The translations under genes were made by a program, and so were the position numbers. Under the pieces are notes generated by a model. The model worked only from the letters and a program-made list of their open reading frames with translations. It was not told where the DNA came from and ran no database searches. A DNA stretch of 64,000 nt from Acidiflorens sp963847715 (GTDB taxonomy: Bacteria > Acidobacteriota > Terriglobia > Terriglobales > Acidobacteriaceae), in NCBI GenBank assembly GCA_963847715.1, contig CAWKAZ010000012.1, positions 310,001 through 374,000 on the forward strand. The letters are read 5' to 3'. Positions 7,936 through 16,817 of this stretch are shown piece after piece. Every line of letters starts with the position of its first letter. The stretch's first letter is position 1.

Positions 7936-10002
7936 CTACATGATGGCGGTTGGCGGGGCTGGATCTTCTGGGCGGCCTGCGTTGGCTAGTGGGACCCAGA
8001 CCATGACGATTGCCAGGATGACGAGCGCGACGAATGCGAGAAGCATCGGCAACGGGCTGTCTGGGTTCCACTTGATGAGGGTTACATCATGGCCGGAACC
8101 GACCAGGCCGGCGATGGCTAAACCGCACAGCGCTTCACCAGCAATCAGGCCGGAGGCAGTCAGGACTCCGGAGTTTTCAACGCGGGCCTTCTGCGCATCG
8201 TTGAAGCCGCGGCGATCGCGCAGCTTGTCGGTGATCCAGCGGATGACGCCGCCGACGAAAATGGCGAATGTTGTGCCTAGAGGAAGATACATGCCAACGG
8301 CGAAGAGCATCACGCTTTTCACCTCGATCATGATCATGGCGAGTCCCAACAGGATGCCGACGATGACGAGGGGCCACGCCATGTCGCCGCCCACGATTCC
8401 TTTAGAGAGCATGGCCATCAGGCCGGCTTGAGGAGCGGGAAGGGCGGGGCTGCCGAAGTGGTAGGCCTTATCCAGGATCGCCACGGGGAAGAAGAGAACG
8501 AGCGACGCCACGACGATACCAAAGAGGTCGCCGATCTGCATTTTCGCGGGTGTGCCGCCGAGGATGTGTCCGACTTTCAGGTCTTGCAGCATTTCTCCGG
8601 CGACGGCTGATGAAACGCATACGACGGCGGCGACTCCGAGCACCGCTGCGACCCCGCCGGTACCGGATACTCCTAGTGCGACCATTAGCAACGCGGCGAT
8701 CACGAGCGTGCAAAGGGTGAGGCCGGATACCGGATTATTCGATGATCCGATCATTCCGACCAAGTTGCCGGAAACGGCGGCGAAGAAAAATCCGACAATG
8801 ATCATGACACCGGCCGCGACTAACGAGCCGGAGAGAACCTTGGAAGCGGAGAGTGTCCCTGCACCGCTGATGAAGAAGTGGTAGAGCAGAATCATGGCGA
8901 TGAAGACTACGCCGATTCCGGCGAAGATGGCCTTGGCGGGCAGGTCACGCTCGGTGCGATTGGTAGCGGCTTGCGCGGCCGCTGACTTCTTCAGATCGGA
9001 AACGGCGCGGCCCATGCCGAGTGCCAACTGTTTGCGCATCTTGAAAAGCGTGTAAGACGCGCCGACAAGCATTCCGCCGACCGCGATGGGGCGCACGATG
9101 GAAAAGTAGATCGCTTGTGCGAGCAGAGGCCAGGCTATGGACTGACCTTCGGGCATCGACGCTTGGATGTACGGGCCGATAGTGAAAGTTAGGAGTGGAA
9201 CGAGGAGTCCCCAAGCCAGCACGCCTCCAGCGAAGTTCAGGGCGGCGAGCCGGGGACCGATGATGTATCCGACGCCGAGGTAAGCGGGACTTACATCGGG
9301 AGCGGTCATCAATGTAGCGCCGCCGGTGATGGTGGTGGCTACGTTTGGATTCGTGCTGGTACGGAGGAGTAATTTCTTTCCCAGAGCACTGATCTTTACC
9401 GGGAAGGTGTTGCTGGCGCTGAAGACGCTGACGGCTCCGAGCAAATACATGAACGCGCCGAAGCCCATGTTAGCGAAGAGGATTTTTGCCGCTTTCGCGC
9501 CCTGTTGCCCGGCCTTATGAATCTCGGAGGCGGCTACCGATTCTGGAAAGGGGAGATCGGGATCCTCCACCATTACCCGGCGGAGAAGGGTCACGAACAG
9601 AATGCCGAGTGTGCCCCCGATCATCATCAGGGCCACGGATTTCCAATATTGGTCTTTATTGAGCCCCGGCCACAAGCCAGCCATGACGAAAGCGGGAATC
9701 GTAAAAATCGCGCCAGCCGCTACCGACTCACCGATCGAGCCCACGGTCCGGGCGATATTCTCTTCGAGCAGGGAGCCTTTCATTAATCGGAGGAGGGCCA
9801 TGGAGATGACCGCTGCCGGGTAGGTTGCCGCAATGGTCATTCCGGCCTTGAGTCCGAGGTAGGCATTGGCCGAGCCAAGGAGGGCGGTCAGGAACAGCCC
9901 GATCAATACTGCCCGGAAGGTAAACTCTTTCATTTCCATGGTTTCCGGGACGTAGGGACGGTGTTTGCGGGGGGCTTCGGTATTGGCCGCCGTAGGGCTC
10001 AT
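7936..10002 (-). CDS. OPT family oligopeptide transporter
   Basis: About 688 residues with some fifteen hydrophobic segments. The first TM region (LIGLFLTALLGSANAYLGLKAG) and the N-terminal PYVPETMEMKEFTFRA are typical of bacterial OPT proteins (TIGR00733), which transport oligopeptides or metal chelates across the inner membrane. A TTG at 10023 is a possible start, but ATG 10002 is preceded by GAGG at a spacing of five bases and is preferred. A central hydrophilic loop (near residues 330-370) separates the two halves. The substrate cannot be told from the sequence. Confidence 0.9.
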   Translation of the reverse strand: MSPTAANTEAPRKHRPYVPETMEMKEFTFRAVLIGLFLTALLGSANAYLGLKAGMTIAATYPAAVISMALLRLMKGSLLEENIARTVGSIGESVAAGAIFTIPAFVMAGLWPGLNKDQYWKSVALMMIGGTLGILFVTLLRRVMVEDPDLPFPESVAASEIHKAGQQGAKAAKILFANMGFGAFMYLLGAVSVFSASNTFPVKISALGKKLLLRTSTNPNVATTITGGATLMTAPDVSPAYLGVGYIIGPRLAALNFAGGVLAWGLLVPLLTFTIGPYIQASMPEGQSIAWPLLAQAIYFSIVRPIAVGGMLVGASYTLFKMRKQLALGMGRAVSDLKKSAAAQAATNRTERDLPAKAIFAGIGVVFIAMILLYHFFISGAGTLSASKVLSGSLVAAGVMIIVGFFFAAVSGNLVGMIGSSNNPVSGLTLCTLVIAALLMVALGVSGTGGVAAVLGVAAVVCVSSAVAGEMLQDLKVGHILGGTPAKMQIGDLFGIVVASLVLFFPVAILDKAYHFGSPALPAPQAGLMAMLSKGIVGGDMAWPLVIVGILLGLAMIMIEVKSVMLFAVGMYLPLGTTFAIFVGGVIRWITDKLRDRRGFNDAQKARVENSGVLTASGLIAGEALCGLAIAGLVGSGHDVTLIKWNPDSPLPMLLAFVALVILAIVMVWVPLANAGRPEDPAPPTAIM

Positions 10003-10237
10003 TGGGTCCTCATGATCTTGCAAATTTCATTGCAGATTAATGATAGTCGCGACGGCGCACCTTACCATGCCGAAAGCCCGCTTTACAAGTGCAAGGAGGC
10101 GGTCTGATGGGGCAGAACCGCGCTTCGGATGGGCTGGGTGTCGGTTGAATAGTCGATTGGGCAAGTATTCCGCAACCTTTGACCGAAACTCTGCGTCGAA
10201 ATTAGGGTTAGACTACAACTAAGCCATGAGGTAAGTC

Positions 10238-10513
10238 ATGACCCCCGATGTCGAACCCTCTTGGAGCCGTTTCTTTGAGGAATTCCGTTGCAGGAGTTGC
10301 GGCGGCGAAGAAGCGTATCGTTCGCGTCCGCGCGGTGTATTTGAAAGATACGTGCTGCCGATGATGATGTTGCAAACCGTCCGGTGCGAGCGTTGTTTTC
10401 ACCGGACCTATACGTTGCGCACGATTCCGGCGCTGGAACGGAATCAGCTCGAACGCAAGCGCCCAGAGAGTCAACCTTTAAGCGATGGAAAGTCGGGTAG
10501 CCGCATTGCATAG
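10238..10513 (+). CDS. Small zinc-ribbon protein with two CxxC pairs
   Basis: 91 residues. Two pairs, CRSC near residue 18 and CERC near residue 50, are spaced as in a zinc ribbon, separated by a basic stretch and VFERYVLPMMMLQ. I recall similar small CxxC proteins with a hydrophobic link as common in Acidobacteria, always unnamed. A role in nucleic-acid binding is only a guess. It lies on its own, ahead of comF. Confidence 0.6.
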   Translation: MTPDVEPSWSRFFEEFRCRSCGGEEAYRSRPRGVFERYVLPMMMLQTVRCERCFHRTYTLRTIPALERNQLERKRPESQPLSDGKSGSRIA

Positions 10514-10573
10514 GGCTGTCGCGGCGGCTATACTGGCCTCGAGTGAGCCCAGTGAAGCGAAGTTGGCTGCTGG

Positions 10574-11578
10574 GTGCGGGAGGCCGTCTTCAGCAGTACT
10601 GGGTTTCGAATACGAGCTACCCAGAGCCAAGCGGCGGATCATAGTTTGGCCAAGCCTGGGTTGGCAGTACACGGGTCGGCACAACCTAGCTTGGCAAAGC
10701 GTGGGTTCGCCGGCTTAGCCGAGCGCGCGGCTGCGACTTTATTCTTCACTTTCTTTCCCGCCGATTGCCGTATCTGCAATTCTCCTCTCATCGAAGTTTC
10801 CCGACTCCCGGTTTGCAAGGATTGCCTGCACTCGCTTCGACCGCTGCAGGGAACCTTCTGCTTCGTATGCGGAGAGACACTGCCGACTCCCGCCGGGTTC
10901 GACCGTGCGGTGTCCGATGCGGAAACGCGGTGCCTGCTTTGCCAGCGCGCGGAGCCTCCATTTGAGCGGGCGGTTGCGTATGGCAGTTATGAGGCGGGAT
11001 TGCGCGACCTTATTCATGTGCTCAAGTTTCAGCAGGTACGTCCGGCTGCGGCGGTGCTCGGACGGATGCTGGCGGAGACGATTGCGAACCTCGAAAAGAC
11101 GATGCCTGGGGGCACGATCGCGGTTGTGCCGGTTCCGCTCTATCAAAGTAAACAAGCCCAACGTGGATTCAATCAGGCGGAGATGATTGCGCGAGCGGCA
11201 CTGAAGCGACTTTCGCAGGTAGGGCGATTCGAGCTGTGTGCAGGGGTTCTGCTCCGGCGCTGCGAGACTGGAAGCCAGATCGGACTGACTCGCCACCAGC
11301 GGCGCGAAAACTTGCGGGGCGCGTTTGTGGTGAGTGATCCAACTCGAATCTTGAATCGCGACATCTTACTGGTGGATGATGTCCTCACGACGGGGACGAC
11401 GGCGTCGGAGTGCGCCCGGGTTCTGCGCCGTGCGGGAGCGGCGCGGGTTTGGGTCGCGACGGTGGCGCGGACGTTGAAGATGTATGACGGTTTTAGTTTG
11501 GCGGATTTCCCAGAAGAGGATGCGAACAGGCCGGAAGAAGGGAGTGGGGATCGGGTGAGCCTGGTAGCTCGCGAGTAA
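10574..11578 (+). CDS. comF: ComF family phosphoribosyltransferase-like protein
   Basis: The conserved part starts near residue 45. An N-terminal zinc-finger region has CRIC, CKDC, CFVC and CLLC pairs, and the C-terminal half is a type I phosphoribosyltransferase with DILLVDDVLTTGTTASEC as the PRPP loop and QRGFNQAEMIARA before it. ComF proteins are needed for DNA uptake in some bacteria. The first ~40 residues from ATG 10574 contain a repeated LAKPG/LAKRG pattern from a DNA repeat (about 10640-10710), so the real start may be a TTG near 10691. The HNH gene starts five bases after the stop, suggesting one transcript. Confidence 0.88.
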   Translation: MREAVFSSTGFRIRATQSQAADHSLAKPGLAVHGSAQPSLAKRGFAGLAERAAATLFFTFFPADCRICNSPLIEVSRLPVCKDCLHSLRPLQGTFCFVCGETLPTPAGFDRAVSDAETRCLLCQRAEPPFERAVAYGSYEAGLRDLIHVLKFQQVRPAAAVLGRMLAETIANLEKTMPGGTIAVVPVPLYQSKQAQRGFNQAEMIARAALKRLSQVGRFELCAGVLLRRCETGSQIGLTRHQRRENLRGAFVVSDPTRILNRDILLVDDVLTTGTTASECARVLRRAGAARVWVATVARTLKMYDGFSLADFPEEDANRPEEGSGDRVSLVARE

Positions 11579-11583
11579 AGAAT

Positions 11584-12192
11584 ATGTCGTTGCGATTGCA
11601 CAATTTCGGCGGCAGCATGCGGTCGCATCTTCCGGCGGCGATGCTCGCTTCGGGCATGCATCAGGACGGCGACGGCCATGCCCTGCATCAACCGGTGCTG
11701 GTGCTGAATGCTTCCTATGAGCCGATCAACGTTTGCGCCGCGCGCCGCGCCATCGTCCTGGTGCTGAAGGGCGTGGCCATGACGGAAGAAGAGAACGGAC
11801 ACTTTCTGCACGCTGCCCGCGTCGCCCTGCGCGTACCGTCGGTGATTCGCCTGCTGGAGTATCGCCGGATTCCGCACCAGTCGCGGGCGCTATCACGCAA
11901 GAATATTCTGCTACGTGACCGCAACACCTGCCAGTATTGCAGCGTTGCGCTGCCGTCGGGAGAGCTGACGCTTGACCATGTGATTCCTCGGTCGCGCGGT
12001 GGCCTCTCAACATGGGAGAACCTCGTCGCCTGCTGCCATCCCTGCAACCGACGCAAGGGAAATCAACTTCCGCATGAGGCTAATATGAAACCTTCACGCG
12101 AACCACGTTCCTTCAACCTGCATACGAGCCGACATATTATGCGGTTGATGGGACATTCGGATGATAAGTGGCGGAAGTATTTGTTTTATTAG
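11584..12192 (+). CDS. HNH endonuclease
   Basis: 202 residues. The C-terminal half carries a complete HNH site: CQYC, LTLDHVIPRSRGG, WENLVACCHPCNRRKG, with two CxxC pairs holding a structural zinc and the catalytic His in DHV. The N-terminal part (VLVLNASYEPINVCAARRAIVLVL) is the standard extension of this subfamily. The strongly conserved type has been linked to phage packaging and DNA repair, but no role is proven. It follows comF by five bases. Confidence 0.9.
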   Translation: MSLRLHNFGGSMRSHLPAAMLASGMHQDGDGHALHQPVLVLNASYEPINVCAARRAIVLVLKGVAMTEEENGHFLHAARVALRVPSVIRLLEYRRIPHQSRALSRKNILLRDRNTCQYCSVALPSGELTLDHVIPRSRGGLSTWENLVACCHPCNRRKGNQLPHEANMKPSREPRSFNLHTSRHIMRLMGHSDDKWRKYLFY

Positions 12193-12193
12193 C

Positions 12194-12352
12194 AGGTTTC
12201 AAGGTTTCAGAGTTTCAAGGTTTCAAGGACTTCACTCTTACATCTCTACCTTCGGTACCACCTCGTTTGTGGGCTTGCGCTTTGAGCCTTCTTCCTTCAG
12301 CATTTGCAAGAAGTAACAGGTTTCAAGGCTTCAGAGTTTCAAGGTTTCAAAG
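12194..12352. repeat. Two direct GTTTCAAGG-family repeats
   Basis: Copies at 12194-12229 and 12318-12352 in the same orientation, flanking about 90 bases with no gene. A short ORF reading through them (12168-12362) is an artefact of the repeat. Confidence 0.8.
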
Positions 12353-12386
12353 ACGGATCTGAAGTCTGATTGCGGCTGGAGGTGAC

Positions 12387-12752
12387 GTGGCTCGTTCTTA
12401 TCGCGAGTTGCTGGTTTGGCAGAAGGCCAAGGCTCTGGCCGTTCATACTTATCAAGCAACTGCCGATTTCCCTCGCACCGAAACCTACGGTCTTACATCC
12501 CAAATCCGACGCTCGTCCGTTTCGGTAGTATCGAATATTGCAGAAGGTCAAGGAAGATTGACTGCGGGTGAGTTCAGGCACTTTCTGGGTCAAGCGCGAG
12601 GGTCGTTGTTGGAGGCGGATACGCAACTTGCGATAGCAGTGGATTTGGGCTACCTCGGACAAGAACCATATGAGGCCCTAGAACGAGCGTCGTATCAAGT
12701 CCTCGGCCTGCTAGACCGCCTGCTCAACTCGTTGAGCAAAAAGACAGCGTGA
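12387..12752 (+). CDS. Four-helix bundle protein (S23/IVP family)
   Basis: 121 residues from a GTG preceded by GGAGG at ideal spacing. The pattern ELLVWQKAKALAVHTYQAT, GLTSQIRRSSVSVVSNIAEGQGR and EADTQLAIAVDLGYL is diagnostic of the small four-helix bundle family (TIGR02436) originally found as an intervening-sequence protein of 23S rRNA. Most members are free-standing with unknown roles. It sits between two GTTTCAAGG repeats, with no rRNA nearby. Confidence 0.9.
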   Translation: MARSYRELLVWQKAKALAVHTYQATADFPRTETYGLTSQIRRSSVSVVSNIAEGQGRLTAGEFRHFLGQARGSLLEADTQLAIAVDLGYLGQEPYEALERASYQVLGLLDRLLNSLSKKTA

Positions 12753-12769
12753 CCCCAAACAATTCGCAC

Positions 12770-12803
12770 TTTGAAACCTTGAAACTCTGAAACGTTGAAA
12801 CCT
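12770..12803. repeat. GTTTCAAGG-family repeat, reverse orientation
   Basis: Reverse-complement copy between the four-helix bundle gene and the convergent LolA-like gene. Confidence 0.8.
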
Positions 12804-12808
12804 GGCCT

Positions 12809-13681
12809 CTACTGCGGCTTTGGCGGCTCCTGTGGCTTCTGGTCTTCTGGTTTCTGCGGGGCTTTCTCCACTTCCTGGCCTTCGTAGGTGATCCTGGATT
12901 TTGATCCGAAGCGGCGGTAGTTGGTGTATTTGATGATCTCGCGGATCTTGACGTCTTGCACGGAGAACTTGAGCGTGTCTTCGGCGCGGGTGTAGGTGGG
13001 GAACCAATATTTTCCGTCAATCTGCTCGCGCCAGGTAGTGAACTTCGGGAACAGATTCTCCTGGCCTTTTTTCTTCCGAATGTCGGGGACGGTCTTGCCG
13101 TAGGTTTCCACGATTTGAAAATCGTGATCGTCCACCCAGATGCGACCCTGGAAATAGCGCTTCTTGCCGACAATCTGTTTTGGAGCGACATCGAAAACGT
13201 AAGTACTCAGCTCGTCCTGTTTTTGCTGGCCGACGTAGAGGATGTCATACTCGCCGATCTCGTCGGAGGTCAACACGAACGGGAGGCGGTTTTCGATGTC
13301 ATCGAAATCCTCTTCGGTCATTTGAATGCGTTGCAGCGTGGGTTGGGGGGCAAAGACTACGTTCTTGGTCTTTCGTCCCTTGTCGTCAAAAGTCACGTCG
13401 AAGACCTGCTGGTAGTTTCCGTCTGGCGTGTCGCCATCGAGGGTCATGACCTTGACGTCTTGCCGGTAGGTGTACTGGTCGCGGGCTTCCTTGAACTCTT
13501 TTTCCTTGGCAGCGAAGCGTTTGATAATCTCTTCGACGGTGATTCCCTTGGGCTGAGACTTGTCGAGGGCGCCCTCTTGTGCACTCGCGGTAAGAGTGGG
13601 CATCACAATCAACAGAAGCGTTGCGAAGGAAAAAAGAAGAGAACGGACAGCGATCCGCCCGGGCCCAGAAGGGATTCTCAT
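12809..13681 (-). CDS. Secreted LolA-like / outer-membrane lipoprotein-sorting type protein
   Basis: 290 residues. A signal peptide spans about residues 1-36 (basic RIPSGPGRIAVR then a long hydrophobic stretch ending TASAQ). The mature part alternates strands in the manner of LolA/LolB-like baskets: YQQVFDVTFDDKGRK, FVLTSDEIGEYDILYVGQ, YVFDVAPKQIVGKKRYFQGRIWVDDHDFQIVETYG and TWREQIDGKYWFPTYTRA. The C-terminus is Pro/Gln/Lys-rich and probably disordered. It should act in the periplasm or outer membrane, but the cargo is unknown. Confidence 0.65.
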   Translation of the reverse strand: MRIPSGPGRIAVRSLLFSFATLLLIVMPTLTASAQEGALDKSQPKGITVEEIIKRFAAKEKEFKEARDQYTYRQDVKVMTLDGDTPDGNYQQVFDVTFDDKGRKTKNVVFAPQPTLQRIQMTEEDFDDIENRLPFVLTSDEIGEYDILYVGQQKQDELSTYVFDVAPKQIVGKKRYFQGRIWVDDHDFQIVETYGKTVPDIRKKKGQENLFPKFTTWREQIDGKYWFPTYTRAEDTLKFSVQDVKIREIIKYTNYRRFGSKSRITYEGQEVEKAPQKPEDQKPQEPPKPQ

Positions 13682-13864
13682 AAGGTGTATTCTACCGAAA
13701 AGAGCGCGCCAAGAAATTAACAGCAGCCTCCATCCCCCAAGCCGCCGTGCAACGGCCCTTTTTACAGGAGGATGGAAGACTGCAGTTCTGCCTACACCAT
13801 TTGATGCCTCAGGGTAGGGAAGGTTTGCTGAATTTACTTTTCTTTACAGGAAGGTTCAAAAGGC

Positions 13865-13968
13865 AGGTTTCAAAGTTTCAAGGTTTCAGAGTTTCAAAGA
13901 GACCTAAGCGGCGGTAGTGTCAGGCTCCAAAGTCTTTGAATCCTTGAAACTCTGAAACCTTGAAACCT
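13865..13968. repeat. Inverted pair of GTTTCAAGG-family repeats
   Basis: A forward arm (13865-13900) and a reverse-complement arm (13936-13968) separated by about 35 bases; a transcript in either direction could fold into a long hairpin. The rest of the gap 13682-13864 is the leader and promoter region of the LolA-like gene, with CCATCC/GGATGG pairing but no known riboswitch. Confidence 0.8.
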
Positions 13969-13972
13969 AGCT

Positions 13973-14752
13973 TCACTTCATCATTCTGCCCATGCTCCAC
14001 TCCACGAGGCCCGGAAGCAGTTGGTAGAGCTTTATTACTGGAATCATGGTCCAGGGGACGATGACTTCGCGCTTCCCTTGGCGATATCCCCGATAAGCCG
14101 CCTGGGCAACTCTTTGGGCCGTGATGCCGCGGACCGCTTGCGGACGGATGTTTCCTTTGCGGTTGGAAACCATGTGAGTGCCGAAATCGGTGCTGACATA
14201 TCCGGGGCATACAGTTAGCACGTTGATGTGGTCTCGTTTCAATTCGAGACGGGCGCCTTTTCCGATCGCATTCAGGGCGAATTTGCTGGCGCAATACAAA
14301 CTCATGAACGGCACGGGTATGTGTCCGGCAACGCTTGAAATGTTCATGATGGTGCCGCCGCCGGCTTCGCGCATGGCGGGAACGACCGCCTGCATGCAAG
14401 CGATAACGCCGAAAAAATTGGTTTCGAATAAGTCTCGAACCACGGAAGGCGCCATGTCAGCGACAGAGTCGCGGATGCCGACTCCAGCGTTGTTGATCCA
14501 GACATCGACGCGGTCGAAGTGATGCAGTGTGAGGGCGAGCGCGCGGTCAATTTCTTCGCGATTACGAACATCACACGCCATCGCAAGGGTGCGGTCGGTG
14601 TGGCCGATCCGGTGGCGCGCCGCCTCAGCACGGCTGGCATCGCGCGAAAGTAACACCACGCTCGCGCCGGCATCGGCGAAGACCTTGGCGATCTCCTCGC
14701 CAATGCCCATGGAAGCTCCAGTGATGACTACGACTTTTCCGTCCATCCTCAT
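13973..14752 (-). CDS. SDR family oxidoreductase
   Basis: About 259 residues from ATG 14752 (a TTG at 14788 is the other in-frame option and less likely). Classical short-chain dehydrogenase: nucleotide-binding TGASMGIG near the N-terminus, NNAGVGI, the catalytic Ser in NISSVAG, and YCASKFALNAIGK with catalytic Tyr and Lys. The C-terminal tail (MIPVIKLYQLLPGLVEWSMGRMMK) is hydrophobic, as in SDRs that associate with membranes. The substrate is unknown. Confidence 0.92.
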   Translation of the reverse strand: MRMDGKVVVITGASMGIGEEIAKVFADAGASVVLLSRDASRAEAARHRIGHTDRTLAMACDVRNREEIDRALALTLHHFDRVDVWINNAGVGIRDSVADMAPSVVRDLFETNFFGVIACMQAVVPAMREAGGGTIMNISSVAGHIPVPFMSLYCASKFALNAIGKGARLELKRDHINVLTVCPGYVSTDFGTHMVSNRKGNIRPQAVRGITAQRVAQAAYRGYRQGKREVIVPWTMIPVIKLYQLLPGLVEWSMGRMMK

Positions 14753-14792
14753 GGCGAGTTTTGTATCGCGTAGAGGGCGGCAAGTCAAACTG

Positions 14793-14877
14793 CAGTTCTC
14801 AGTACTCAGTTGTCAGTTCTCAGTAAGATCGGATGGATTTGGATTTTTCTGAGAACTGATAACTGAAAACTGACAAC
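14793..14877. repeat. Inverted pair of CAGTTCTCAGT-type repeats
   Basis: Forward arm 14793-14824 made of CAGTTCTCAG/CAGTTGTCAG words, reverse-complement arm 14849-14877, in the divergent gap between the SDR gene and the LON-domain gene. Same architecture as 27199-27276. Confidence 0.75.
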
Positions 14878-14896
14878 CGCCTTATGGCGTAAAATC

Positions 14897-15499
14897 GTGA
14901 GCATCGGAGTGTTCTTGAGTTCGCTATTGCCCATCTTTCCGCTGGAACTGGTGCTGCTGCCGGGTGTGCCGCTGCCGCTGCACATCTTTGAGCCGCGCTA
15001 TAAGGAGATGATCGCGGAATGCCTGGAGCAGAAAAAGCCGTTTGGCGTGGTGCGGGCGTCTTCGGATGGAGTTGCCGATGTCGGGTGCACGGCTGAGATC
15101 ACGTCGGTCACCAAGAAATATGATGATGGGCGAATGGACATCCTGACGCGCGGGGTCGATCGCTTTGAAGTGATCCACGTGGACGATGAACGAACATTTC
15201 TGCGAGCAGAGATTTCGGTGGTAGTGGACGAGCCCGGAAAGCCGACGACTCAGATGGTGACGCAAGCGGTGCGGCTGCACGCAGAGATCGCGAAGTTGGC
15301 GGGAACGAATCTCTCTGGTCCGGATGAGCATGCCGGCAATCTTTCGTTTTTGTTGGCGGGATCCCTTCCGCTCGACCTGGACTTCAAGCAGAGCTTGCTT
15401 TCGACACTCTCGGAAGCAAAGCGGTTGGAGGCGGTGGTCGGATATCTCGAGGCGGTGCTCCCCGGCTTGCGTCGGGCGGCGAAGGCGCGGTGGAATTAG
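14897..15499 (+). CDS. LON peptidase substrate-binding domain protein
   Basis: 200 residues from a GTG. LPIFPLELVLLPGVPLPLHIFEPRYKEMI is the unmistakable start of the Lon N-terminal (PUA-like) domain, followed by FGVVRAS, DVGCTAEI and VDRFEV. There is no ATPase or protease domain, so this is the stand-alone type (PF02190) whose function is unknown, perhaps substrate recognition. The C-terminal helices (DFKQSLLSTLSEAKRLEAVVGYLE) complete the usual fold. Confidence 0.92.
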   Translation: MSIGVFLSSLLPIFPLELVLLPGVPLPLHIFEPRYKEMIAECLEQKKPFGVVRASSDGVADVGCTAEITSVTKKYDDGRMDILTRGVDRFEVIHVDDERTFLRAEISVVVDEPGKPTTQMVTQAVRLHAEIAKLAGTNLSGPDEHAGNLSFLLAGSLPLDLDFKQSLLSTLSEAKRLEAVVGYLEAVLPGLRRAAKARWN

Positions 15500-15517
15500 A
15501 ATCCGACTTGGACCTCG

Positions 15518-15850
15518 TTACAGTGTCGAGGGCAGACCTAGGGTTCCGTCAACTACCTCGACGAAGTTCCTCTCTTCGCGCAGGATGAGCCGCTTAGCCT
15601 GTGCCATGGCGAAATTCTCGCGTGCTTCCGGGTCTGATTTCAACCGCGCGCGGTACGTTTCATAAGCGGCAAGACTGTCAAATGCAATCAGTCCCCAAGC
15701 CATATCGTTCGTGCCTTCATGAGGAAGGAAATATCCGATTAGGTGGCCGCCGCATCGCGGAATGATGCGGCCCCAATTCTCGGCGTATTTCTTGAACTCG
15801 TCCCGCTGGAACGGGTCGATCTGGTAGCGGATGAAACATGTGATCTTCAT
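15518..15850 (-). CDS. NIPSNAP family protein
   Basis: 110 residues from ATG 15850, which has GAGG seven bases upstream and begins MKITCFIRYQIDPFQRDEF, the usual N-terminus of these ferredoxin-fold proteins. YFLPHEGTNDMAWGLIAFDSL and AQAKRLILREERNFVEVVDGTL are characteristic. The frame is open to 15985; the extra 45 residues hold RREAIEFIVTASLALTLGC, which looks like a Tat or lipoprotein signal, so an exported longer form cannot be excluded. The ArsR gene is divergent and probably controls it. Confidence 0.85.
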   Translation of the reverse strand: MKITCFIRYQIDPFQRDEFKKYAENWGRIIPRCGGHLIGYFLPHEGTNDMAWGLIAFDSLAAYETYRARLKSDPEARENFAMAQAKRLILREERNFVEVVDGTLGLPSTL

Positions 15851-16037
15851 AGGTGTCCTCTTTTTCGTGGCCGGAGCCGGTGGCGCGTCGTTGCAACCTA
15901 GCGTTAGCGCCAAGCTGGCAGTCACGATGAACTCGATGGCTTCGCGACGGGTGATCTGCGCCGCTGAGGCGTCTGTTGAATGCACACATGGAAATATGCC
16001 AGTTGCCGCACATCCATACTTCGTTTAATCTCAAACT

Positions 16038-16742
16038 ATGGATGTCGAGTGTGGTGATGGCGCGGCAGTCTCCCGAATCGCGGCGGCTATCGGAGAGCCG
16101 GCCCGCGCGCGCATGCTTTTTTGCCTGCTGGACGGGCGCTCGCGAACGAGCACTGAACTGGCAGTGGTCGGCGAGGTTACACCGTCAACGGCGAGCGTGC
16201 ACCTGCAGCGATTGAAGACGGAACGGCTGGTGAAGGTGCTCGCACAGGGGAAGCACCGCTATTACAGCCTGGAAAGTGGGAACGTGGCGGCGGCGCTCGA
16301 GTCGCTGAGCGTGCTTGCAGGAGGGGCGCGGGCTCCATTTGTGCCGAGTACTCCGAACCGGTTGCGCGCGGCGCGGACTTGCTACGATCACATCGCGGGG
16401 ACGCTGGGCGTTTCTCTCCATGACCGCTTCCTGACGTTGCGCTGGATTTCCGCGGATAGGACGACTGGGACCGATGCTTGCGAACTCACGCCAAGCGGAG
16501 CGCAGGGGTTCGAAGCGCTGGGGATGAACCTCGAAGCGATTCGGGCGCAACGCCGTCGCTTCGCTTATGCGTGTGTCGACTGGAGTGAACGGCGGCCACA
16601 TCTCGGAGGGGCGTTAGCGGCGGCTGTCCTGAACCTGGCAGTGCAGAGGAAGTGGTTGCTGCGGGATCTCGACAGCCGGTCTTTGAGCGTTACAAAGCTT
16701 GGACGCCGCGAAATGGCGTGTCGTTTTGGCCTAGGAATGTAA
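16038..16742 (+). CDS. ArsR-type winged-helix transcriptional regulator
   Basis: 234 residues. The first ~95 form the winged helix: IGEPARARMLFCLLDGRSRTSTELAVVGEVTPSTASVHLQRLKTERLV is the recognition region and GKHRYYSLES the wing. A C-terminal domain of about 130 residues of unknown ligand follows. No Cys pair of the metal-sensing kind is seen in the recognition helix, so metal control is unlikely. It faces the NIPSNAP gene across a divergent gap and is its likely regulator. Confidence 0.88.
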   Translation: MDVECGDGAAVSRIAAAIGEPARARMLFCLLDGRSRTSTELAVVGEVTPSTASVHLQRLKTERLVKVLAQGKHRYYSLESGNVAAALESLSVLAGGARAPFVPSTPNRLRAARTCYDHIAGTLGVSLHDRFLTLRWISADRTTGTDACELTPSGAQGFEALGMNLEAIRAQRRRFAYACVDWSERRPHLGGALAAAVLNLAVQRKWLLRDLDSRSLSVTKLGRREMACRFGLGM

Positions 16743-16817
16743 AGAGGGTGGCGTCTGACAGCTTCTTGCTGCGGCGTATAATCCGACTCAAGGCATTTTC
16801 CTTCGGGGGTTCCCACC

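Noticed and set aside
12168..12362. 64-residue open frame with FQGF repeats
   Set aside because: It is a translation of the GTTTCAAGG repeat.
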